From the NCBI GenBank assembly GCA_005877705.1, contig VBNY01000169.1, positions 1 through 5,452 of the forward strand: a stretch of DNA of 5,452 nucleotides, given 5' to 3'. The notes below the pieces were generated by a model, which worked only from the letters and a program-made list of their open reading frames with translations, did no database searches and had not been told where the DNA came from. The first letter of the stretch is position 1. Each line of letters starts with the position of its first letter. Below are positions 1 to 5,139 of the stretch, piece by piece. The translations under genes were made by a program, and so were the position numbers. The stretch comes from Gammaproteobacteria bacterium (GTDB lineage Bacteria > Pseudomonadota > Gammaproteobacteria > Steroidobacterales > Steroidobacteraceae).

Positions 1-2
1 TC

Positions 3-104
3 GAGAACCGCCTGCCGGACGGCTTCCCCGAGCGTGTCTATGCCATGATTCGGGATGGTGCCCTGGGTCAGGTACGGCGCTTTGCATCGACGATCGGCGG
101 ATAA
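3..104 (+). CDS. C-terminal end of a probable HipA-family kinase (partial)
   Basis: The window opens inside a gene. In the frame whose first whole codon is at base 3, 33 codons run to a TAA at 102-104. The peptide contains LPDGFPERVYAMIRDG followed by ALGQVRRF. The pattern Leu-Pro-x-x-Phe-Pro-x-x-Val, then Ile-x-x-Gly and a Gln/Arg-rich helix, is how many HipA-type serine/threonine kinases (toxins of HipBA toxin-antitoxin pairs) end. HipA proteins phosphorylate translation factors such as glutamyl-tRNA synthetase. The kinase core and any HipB antitoxin lie outside the window, so the assignment rests on a short tail recalled from memory. It could be another protein with a similar ending. The reading frame and stop are seen directly; the family is inference. 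Confidence 0.5.
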   Translation, partial: ENRLPDGFPERVYAMIRDGALGQVRRFASTIGG

Positions 105-393
105 ACGCAGGCGCCAACCATAGAGCGCCCGGGGATGGGGTATCAGTTTCCGCATCTGGCGCGCTGCGCTTCAGCCGGGGCGGGCAGTATGCTTCAATCT
201 TGAGTTTTCTCTGGAGAGTGCCGGCGAAGGCGAGATACGCGCAGTCATCGCCAGCCTCGGGCACTGCATCCGCAACAATGCCGCCACCACCTATATTCAA
301 CAAGGACCTGGATTGCAGGAACTACGCCGTCGGCCGTTACAGCCGCGTGTTTCACTTCGGCTACGGCAAGCCGTGCACTGAGGCGGATTGCGG
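105..393 (+). other. Intergenic stretch with frame-switching coding-like signal; possible gene remnant
   Basis: No clean gene fits here. An ATG at 189 with a G-rich stretch upstream (177-184) stops after four codons. From about 202 to 297 the frame starting at 202 has mostly G/C third positions (hand count 22 of 27 codons between 211 and 291, against about half in the other two frames) and reads like protein, with EIRAVIASLGH and IRNNAATTY. From about 299 the signal moves one base on: the next frame has 26 of 32 G/C third positions, reads NKDLDCRNYAVGRYSRVFHF, and ends with TGA at 395-397. This may be a small gene broken by frameshifts, a sequencing error, or chance. No family is recognised. 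The last segment overlaps the following ATG as ATGA, the arrangement of a coupled upstream gene. Confidence 0.3.
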
Positions 394-2229
394 ATGAGCG
401 CGGCGGATACGCGCATGTCGGGCACCGATGCACCGTCGCAGTCGGATGCGGGGCCGTGGAATCCCGGCATCATGTCGCAGTTGCCGGCGGAACTGCGGCA
501 TCTGTCCACGATCTTCCGCCCCGAAAACGTCTCCACCAGCGTCGGCGCGGCCACCGAGTTGCAGCTGCTCACCGGCTCTGCTCCGAGCGAGCTGGTCGCC
601 TTTCGGCCGCAGCGGCTCCTTCTGCACGAGGTCCTGATCCGGGTCACTGCCGACTTCTCGGTACCGGATGGCTCGCGGATCGAAGACCTCGGGATCAACT
701 TCCGCGAAATCACCAGTCGCCTGCTCACTCGATATCTAGAGCCGCAGATGGACAGCATCGCAGCCGCCTTCTCGCAGGTCCGGCGGCAGCTGGCCGAGGC
801 GATTGAGGCGGCATTTTCCACCGTGGCGGCTGGCTCGCCGCCGTCAGGGACAACCACGACGCACTCTTCCGCGTCCCGGCTGTTTGCGCGCATCACACGT
901 CGCCGCGGCGAAGTCCGGGTCGCCGTCAACGAGCTCGGCTGGGGTCCGCGCGAGATCGCCCACTGCGAGCAAATGGCGAGCACGGCGGATGAGGCGCTGC
1001 GGAGAGTGGCATGCCGGTGCCTGGCACGCGTCATGTCGGCACTTTTCGCAACCCACGGTTGCGCCTGGGGCACGCGAGACCTCATCGTGTCACTCGCAAC
1101 CGACATCGCATGCAACACCCATGGGAGCGATGTCATCGGCCGAATGGTCGAGCCGATGCTGCAGCGCGCAGTGCAGAACGAGGGTTACAACCTGCTGCCG
1201 CGGCAGCACTCGCCTGTCGTCATCAATACCAAAGGCCCCTCAGCCTCCGGCAAGAGCACTCTGCGGCCGCTGCAGAGAAACCTCGCGGGAAATATCGGCG
1301 TGCGCTGGAGCGACTTCGCACTGATCAGCCCGGACATCTGGCGCAAGCAGTTACTCGACTATGGCGCCCTCGGGGCCGTCTACAAGTACGCCGCAGCGCT
1401 GACCTCGGAGGAACTGCAGATCATCGATCAAAAGCTCGACCGCTATATGGCGCTCAAATACCAGCACGGCGACATGTCGCATCTGTTGATCGACAGGTTT
1501 CGCTTTGACAGCTTTGCTCCCGACTCGGACGAGGCGGGCAGCAATCTGCTGACGCGTTTTGGCCACACGGTCTATCTTTTTTTCATGATCACACCGCCCG
1601 AGTTGCTCGTCGAGCGAGCCTGGAAACGCGGGCTGGAGGTCGGTCGCTACAAGGCCGTGGACGATACGCTCGCACACAGCGTGCAGGCGTACGCGGGTAT
1701 GCCCGATGTGTTTTTCACGTGGGTTCGCCGTACCGACAAGCGCATCCAGTTCGAGTTTCTGGACAACAGCGTGGACTTCGGAGAACTGCCGCGAACGGTG
1801 GCCTTTGGCACCAACTACGTCTTCAACGTGCTGGACGTCGGGGGAATGCTGGACATCGTGCGCTTCGGTCGGGTGAACGTCGATGCGACCGCCCCGCAGT
1901 TTCTGTATGCGGATCGAAAGCTGCTGGCGGCCGAGCACAATCTCGGCTTTCTGAAGCGCTGCATCGACGGATTTCGCGAGGTCAATTTCGCCGATCAGGC
2001 GACCGGGCGCATCTATCTGCGCATCGATTCCGGCACCCCGGTGCTGATCGATCGCGAGGCCATGCAGATGGCAGTCGCGGATCCCTGCACGCATGCCGCT
2101 CTGCGGGCGGTGGTAGCGAGTGCGTTCGACGGCGCCGCACCGGCCGCCAGCGGGCCACAGTATCTGGAGGGATCGAAGGCGACGCCTCCGGTGTTCACGC
2201 TCGGCCAATGGGGAACAGCGGCCCGCTAG
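394..2229 (+). CDS. Large P-loop NTPase with zeta-toxin/kinase-like core, function unknown
   Basis: This is a 611-residue cytosolic protein with no signal peptide or membrane segment. The ATG at 394 is preferred over an in-frame TTG at 388 because a GAGG element (380-383) is better spaced to it. Residues 281-289 are a perfect Walker A (GPSASGKST; Lys287). Next come ALISPDIWRKQLLDYG (309-324; Asp314 in the position of the zeta-toxin substrate-binding Asp), a Walker B-like HLLIDRFRF (363-371), a hydrophobic strand VYLFFMITPP (393-402) and an Arg-rich lid-like ERAWKRGLEVGRYKAVDD (407-424). This order matches the zeta-toxin / AAA_33 kinase layout. Residues 1-275 (helical, with a low-complexity Ser/Thr patch near 145-160) and 440-611 are unrecognised. 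Zeta toxins are usually under 300 residues and paired with an antitoxin; neither applies clearly here. A nucleotide-dependent phosphotransferase is likely; toxicity is not shown. Confidence 0.85.
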   Translation: MSAADTRMSGTDAPSQSDAGPWNPGIMSQLPAELRHLSTIFRPENVSTSVGAATELQLLTGSAPSELVAFRPQRLLLHEVLIRVTADFSVPDGSRIEDLGINFREITSRLLTRYLEPQMDSIAAAFSQVRRQLAEAIEAAFSTVAAGSPPSGTTTTHSSASRLFARITRRRGEVRVAVNELGWGPREIAHCEQMASTADEALRRVACRCLARVMSALFATHGCAWGTRDLIVSLATDIACNTHGSDVIGRMVEPMLQRAVQNEGYNLLPRQHSPVVINTKGPSASGKSTLRPLQRNLAGNIGVRWSDFALISPDIWRKQLLDYGALGAVYKYAAALTSEELQIIDQKLDRYMALKYQHGDMSHLLIDRFRFDSFAPDSDEAGSNLLTRFGHTVYLFFMITPPELLVERAWKRGLEVGRYKAVDDTLAHSVQAYAGMPDVFFTWVRRTDKRIQFEFLDNSVDFGELPRTVAFGTNYVFNVLDVGGMLDIVRFGRVNVDATAPQFLYADRKLLAAEHNLGFLKRCIDGFREVNFADQATGRIYLRIDSGTPVLIDREAMQMAVADPCTHAALRAVVASAFDGAAPAASGPQYLEGSKATPPVFTLGQWGTAAR

Positions 2230-2315
2230 GCGCGGACTTGGCGTGGTGGCCTCGCGTGTACCCTGCCGGCGTGCCGGGGGCGAGCCCTTTGCTCCGGTGG
2301 CTTAGTGCCTCAGCC
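2230..2315. other. Short convergent intergenic region with weak inverted repeats
   Basis: This 86-base spacer separates two genes that end toward each other. It holds two small inverted repeats, CCGGC-gt-GCCGG (2266-2277) and GAGC-ccttt-GCTC (2282-2294). Neither is followed by a T-run on either strand, so a standard intrinsic terminator cannot be claimed. The hairpins could still slow polymerase or protect 3' ends. Confidence 0.3.
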
Positions 2316-3032
2316 TCAGCCGAGGAAATCGCAGTAGCGATCGACGTGCGCGGCCAGGTCAAGCGTATGTTGGCGTGTCAACCGCTCGGCCAGCTCCGTA
2401 TCGCGTCGTTCCAAAGCTTCGATGATCTTCAGGTGATCGATGATTGAGCGAGACGCACGGTTGTCTTGCGTGATCGTAGCGCGACGGATAGCGCGCACAT
2501 GCAGTAGGAGGTTCCGCGTCACATCGATCATGGTCTGCGAGCCACCGAGACGGATCACTTCCGTGTGAAAGGTGATGTTGGCGTCCGAGTACTCGCTCAT
2601 GTGCTCGGATGGCGGTGAGCTCTGAAACTCGTCGAACAGATGCCGCAGCTTGGCAATCTCCGCATCCGGCGCATACAACGTCGCGAGCCTCGCGGCCATC
2701 GACTCGAGTGCGGCCCACATCTGGATCATTTCTATGATCTGGCGCTTTGATTTGCGAACGATGTAGATGCCGCGGCGCGGCATCGTGCGAATGAAGCCTT
2801 CCTGCTCGAGGAGCGAGAGTGCCTCACGAATGGGTGTGCGACTGACACCGAACGCCGTTGTCAGCTGCCGCTCGTCCAGCCGCAATTCCTGCTGCGGGTT
2901 GTAGATGTCGGTGTCTGCGATCGCAGCCTTCAGGAGCGCGTAAGCCTGATCGCGCAGGCTCGTCGCATTCAACGGTGCAAGGGCGAGCGGCGCCGCTGCG
3001 CGCTGAATGAGCTTTGCGGTGGTGGTGCTCAT
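2316..3032 (-). CDS. GntR-family transcriptional regulator, FCD subfamily
   Basis: This is a 238-residue DNA-binding regulator. The start at 3032 is chosen over an ATG at 3038 because GGGGGA (3043-3038 on the minus strand) sits five bases before it. A winged helix-turn-helix spans about residues 25-92: ERQLTTAFGVSRTPIREAL (54-72) is the classic GntR helix-turn-helix and RRGIYIV (86-92) the wing. Residues about 98-230 form the all-helical FCD ligand-binding domain. The usual metal ligands appear as Asn152 and His156 (NITFH), His200 (DHLKIIEAL) and His222 (RQHTLDLAAH); Asn in place of Asp at the first position occurs in part of the family. FCD proteins typically bind carboxylic acids. Divergent placement from a carboxylate transporter and ThDP enzyme suggests it controls them, probably as a repressor relieved by the substrate, and perhaps itself too. 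The substrate is inferred. Confidence 0.93.
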   Translation of the reverse strand: MSTTTAKLIQRAAAPLALAPLNATSLRDQAYALLKAAIADTDIYNPQQELRLDERQLTTAFGVSRTPIREALSLLEQEGFIRTMPRRGIYIVRKSKRQIIEMIQMWAALESMAARLATLYAPDAEIAKLRHLFDEFQSSPPSEHMSEYSDANITFHTEVIRLGGSQTMIDVTRNLLLHVRAIRRATITQDNRASRSIIDHLKIIEALERRDTELAERLTRQHTLDLAAHVDRYCDFLG

Positions 3033-3398
3033 TGCCATCCCCCATGCCTTCGCTTACGCATGACTGATAACGTCATGGTGAGAAGGGAAAAAATCCACTA
3101 GACCCCATACTTGCATCAAAAACCTCCCGTGGAGCGGTATTGGACTTGATATATAAGATTGTAAGCCATTCCGGTCCGGCCGGCTGGGGAAATTTCGCGG
3201 AAGGGCATAGTTTCCAGTGTCGGCTCTGCACAAGTCACCCGTTCCGGCACACCTCCAGATCCTGCAGGCGTTTGCTTTATATCAATTAATCAGGGCTCTG
3301 ATGCCGCCATGGCATCGCGATGGCGCGGCGGCGGCGGCAGCGCGACACGGCCTCCGAGCAGGGGGCCCCAGGGCCCCGGCTCAATGGTCGGCCGCGAA
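3033..3398. other. Regulator-side intergenic region; structured GC-rich block
   Basis: I see no convincing gene here. The first half (3060-3170) is comparatively AT-rich and should carry the regulator's promoter, but no clear -35/-10 pair could be assigned on the minus strand. TATATCA at 3278-3284 is a third, inverted copy of the TGATATA core. The second half is very GC-rich and foldable: CATCGCGATG (3313-3322) is a perfect palindrome, GCCAT/ATGGC (3306-3310 with 3320-3324) flank it, and GGGGCCC-ca-GGGCCCC (3362-3377) is a perfect inverted repeat just upstream of the transporter promoter. The role of the structured block is unknown. Confidence 0.4.
3147..3156. promoter_or_regulatory. Candidate GntR operator on the regulator side
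   Basis: TGATATATAA is a near-palindrome, symmetric at 8 of 10 positions and one base away from perfect TGATATATCA. It lies about 115 bases upstream of the regulator start and shares its TGATATA core and centre with the element at 3425-3434. FCD-type GntR proteins commonly bind short palindromes of the TGGTATACCA style with a TAT(A) centre. Assignment to this regulator is inference; the surrounding DNA is AT-rich, so chance similarity is possible. Confidence 0.35.
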
Positions 3399-3428
3399 TT
3401 GACCTGCCAGAGTTTAAAAATATATGAT
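3399..3428 (+). promoter_or_regulatory. Predicted sigma-70-type promoter for the transporter operon
   Basis: TTGACC (3399-3404, five of six matches to TTGACA) and TATGAT (3423-3428, five of six matches to TATAAT) are separated by 18 bases, within the normal range. It faces the transporter and would start transcription near 3435, giving a leader of about 290 nt. It is the best promoter-like match I found between the two divergent genes, and it stands in an AT-rich island inside GC-rich DNA. Confidence 0.55.
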
Positions 3429-3434
3429 ATACCA
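3425..3434. promoter_or_regulatory. Candidate GntR operator overlapping the transporter -10 box
   Basis: TGATATACCA is symmetric at 8 of 10 positions (symmetric consensus TGRTATAYCA) and resembles known FCD/GntR sites of the TGGTATACCA type. It overlaps the predicted -10 hexamer and extends to about the transcription start, where a bound regulator would block polymerase. A second perfect inverted repeat, TATAT-g-ATATA (3421-3431), overlaps it. The sister element lies at 3147-3156. Binding by the adjacent GntR protein is inference. Confidence 0.4.
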
Positions 3435-3725
3435 CCAAAATAAGTAAGCGACTGATCGATACATGACTTCGGATCAAGTCGGGGGGCACGGGTGAGCAAG
3501 TGGCTACACATCCGCGTTTACTACGAACTCATTCTTACTGCCACCGCCGATCAGGCCGCAGCGGCTGCATCACGCAGCCCATCACCTCCAGTCCAGTACT
3601 TAACAGCCACTGCACGGCCCCGGAGCAGTGCGGGCAGCAAATTGTTAGCGGTCGGCCGCTAGTTACGCGTTTCCGCTTCAGCCAGAGTGAGTCTCGCAAT
3701 CAACCAAGTGAATAGGGGGAACAAC
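3435..3725 (+). promoter_or_regulatory. Long structured 5' leader of the transporter gene
   Basis: If transcription starts near 3435, the transporter mRNA has about 290 untranslated bases. Perfect inverted repeats in order: GACTT-6-AAGTC (3465-3480), GGCTGC-5-GCAGCC (3563-3579), CACTGC-11-GCAGTG (3608-3630), and TAGCGG-tcgg-CCGCTA (3646-3661), the last extended by G-T pairs and closed by a tetraloop. None has a T-run, and I recognise no known riboswitch class. The leader may be purely a by-product of promoter position, or may carry RNA-level control. Confidence 0.35.
3492..3662 (+). CDS. Possible 56-residue leader ORF (hypothetical)
   Basis: A GTG at 3492 is preceded by six Gs (3481-3486) with a five-base spacer, the same ribosome-binding-site geometry as the two annotated genes on either side. 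It runs 56 codons to TAG at 3660-3662, inside the leader of the transporter. The peptide starts MSKWLHIRVYYELILTATAD, followed by an Ala run and a Ser/Pro/Arg-rich tail; no domain is recognised. Third-position G/C is only about 60% by hand count, lower than in the neighbouring genes, which argues against long-term coding. Its last bases form the hairpin at 3646-3661. It could be a regulatory leader peptide, a small protein, or chance. Confidence 0.25.
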   Translation: MSKWLHIRVYYELILTATADQAAAAASRSPSPPVQYLTATARPRSSAGSKLLAVGR

Positions 3726-5030
3726 ATGAGTGCGAATTCCAGTTCGGTGCAACCCGCGCAATCAGCGCTGGCGAACGCCTGGTTGCAGCTGCTCGTGGGC
3801 ATCATCTGTATGGTGATGGTCGCCAACCTGCAGTACGGCTGGACGCTGTTCGTCGGCCCCATCGGCGCGAAATACGGTTGGACCAAGGCCGCGATCCAGG
3901 TCACCTTCACCATATTCGTTCTGTTCGAGACGTGGCTGGTACCCGCGGAAGGGTACCTGGTCGATCGTTTCGGTCCGAAGTGGATGATCGTCGGCGGCGG
4001 CGTGCTGTGCGGGCTCGCGTGGACGATCAATTCCTTCGCCGATTCCCTGGGGATGTTCTATTTCGCCGCGGTGCTCGGCGGCATCGGCGCCGGTGCCGTG
4101 TACGGCACGTGTATCGGCAATGCCGTGAAATGGTTCCCCGGTCGGCGCGGGCTCGCGGCGGGTCTGACCGCGGCCGGCTTCGGCGCGGGCTCAGCAGCGA
4201 CCATCATTCCCATCGCCAACATGATCAAGTCCGCGGGCTACGAGCACACCTTCCTGACGTTCGGTCTGTTTCAGGGCATCGTCGTCGTGCTGGTCGGGCT
4301 GCTGATCCTCGCCCCGTCGGCCAGTTTCATCGCGGCCGCCCGCAAGCTCACCGTCGGTGCGTCACGCCACCAGGCTCAACCGCTCGAGATGCTCAAGACC
4401 CCGGTCTTTTGGGTGATGTATCTCATGTTCGTGATGATGGCGGCGGGCGGCTTGATGGCGACCGCGCAACTCGCGCCCATCGCCAAGGACTTCAAGGTGG
4501 CTGAGATCCCGGTGAGCCTCATCGGCATAACGCTCCCGGCGCTGACCTTCGCCCTCAGCATCGACCGCATACTGAACGGTCTGACCCGGCCATTCTTCGG
4601 TTGGGTGTCCGACCACATCGGGCGTGAACAGACCATGCTCATCGCCTTTCTGATCGAAGGCGCAGGCATCATCGCGCTCGCCAATTTCGCCAGTGACCCC
4701 GTAGCGTTCGTGCTTCTGAGCGGCCTGGTGTTCTTCGCCTGGGGTGAGATCTACAGCCTCTTCCCCGCCACGGTGACGGACACCTTCGGCGCCACGTACG
4801 CGACGACCAACACCGGCTTGATGTACACCGCGAAGGGCACGGCTGCGCTGCTCGTACCGCTTACCAGCGTTATCGCCGCGAAAGGAAATTGGCACCCGGT
4901 ATTCATGGCGGCCGCCACCCTCAACATCCTGGCGGCGCTGATGGCCGTTGTGATCTTGAAGCCCCTGCGCAGCGCGTACACGAATCGGACCACGACCCTT
5001 GATGCAGGTGCGAAGCTTGCAACGCCTTGA
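3726..5030 (+). CDS. oxlT: Oxalate/formate antiporter (OFA) family MFS transporter
   Basis: This is a 434-residue inner-membrane carrier with 12 hydrophobic segments (roughly 19-41, 56-73, 87-105, 112-134, 143-164, 178-197, 227-249, 261-280, 302-321, 326-348, 362-383, 390-412). The ATG at 3726 has AGGGGGA five bases upstream; an in-frame GTG at 3687 lacks that. Motif A occurs in both halves (GYLVDRFGPKW at 76-86; GWVSDHIGREQTM at 292-304). Against OxlT recalled from memory, the charged oxalate ligands are kept as Arg288 (NGLTRPFFG) and Lys370 (YTAKGTA), as are Gln36, Tyr37, Tyr126, Trp339 and Tyr343; Phe152 and Tyr367 replace a Tyr and a Trp. It should move a small carboxylate, probably oxalate in exchange for formate or a related 2-hydroxy acid. 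It is likely co-transcribed with the ThDP enzyme. The symbol marks family resemblance, not proven substrate. Confidence 0.9.
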   Translation: MSANSSSVQPAQSALANAWLQLLVGIICMVMVANLQYGWTLFVGPIGAKYGWTKAAIQVTFTIFVLFETWLVPAEGYLVDRFGPKWMIVGGGVLCGLAWTINSFADSLGMFYFAAVLGGIGAGAVYGTCIGNAVKWFPGRRGLAAGLTAAGFGAGSAATIIPIANMIKSAGYEHTFLTFGLFQGIVVVLVGLLILAPSASFIAAARKLTVGASRHQAQPLEMLKTPVFWVMYLMFVMMAAGGLMATAQLAPIAKDFKVAEIPVSLIGITLPALTFALSIDRILNGLTRPFFGWVSDHIGREQTMLIAFLIEGAGIIALANFASDPVAFVLLSGLVFFAWGEIYSLFPATVTDTFGATYATTNTGLMYTAKGTAALLVPLTSVIAAKGNWHPVFMAAATLNILAALMAVVILKPLRSAYTNRTTTLDAGAKLATP

Positions 5031-5139
5031 CGCCTGATCCTGCGCTACTGCACCACGTCAGGTGATCCGGGAGTTTCCCGGCGGTGACGCTGCGGCGACG
5101 GGTCTTCCACCGTCACGGACAATCATTGCGGAGGCATTC
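5031..5139 (+). other. Intra-operon spacer with a perfect 6-bp inverted repeat
   Basis: This 109-base spacer lies between transporter and ThDP enzyme, both on the plus strand. It holds CCGGGA-gtt-TCCCGG (5067-5081), a perfect six-pair stem with a three-base loop, and a weaker GTGACG/CGTCAC pair (5084-5089 with 5111-5116). No T-run follows, so termination is not supported. The hairpin could stabilise or process the upstream message. No separate promoter is evident. Confidence 0.35.

Noticed and set aside
297..1136. Long open frame (279 codons) on the minus strand
   Set aside because: It lies antisense to the P-loop gene, whose frame holds a perfect Walker A and good codon use. The translation is Ser/Arg/Cys-rich without domains, a typical shadow in GC-rich DNA.
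1351..2208. Long open frame (285 codons) on the minus strand
   Set aside because: It is antisense to the C-terminal part of the P-loop gene. The Arg/His-rich translation has no recognisable motif.
2266..2294. Possible bidirectional terminator between the convergent genes
   Set aside because: The stems are only four to five pairs and no T-run follows on either strand.
2308..2321. Tandem GCCTCA repeat
   Set aside because: Only two six-base units at a gene end; easily chance.
1719..2447. Plus-strand frame bridging the P-loop gene end and the regulator end
   Set aside because: It overlaps two supported genes in another frame and antisense, and has shadow-like composition.
3217..3402. 61-codon plus-strand frame starting with GTG in the divergent region
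   Set aside because: A purine-rich GGAAGGG lies about 11 bases upstream, too far for a convincing site. Codon bias is mediocre, the second half is a GC-repeat translation with an Ala run, and it ends inside the predicted promoter.
3500..3715. 71-codon plus-strand frame in the transporter leader
   Set aside because: It overlaps the 3492 ORF in another frame, has no ribosome-binding site at suitable spacing, and its Ser/His/Arg-rich translation shows no motif. G/C third positions in its middle probably reflect base composition.
3687..3725. Upstream GTG start extending the transporter by 13 residues
   Set aside because: No Shine-Dalgarno element precedes it. The ATG at 3726 has AGGGGGA at ideal spacing, and the first transmembrane segment begins about 19 residues after that ATG, as in the family.
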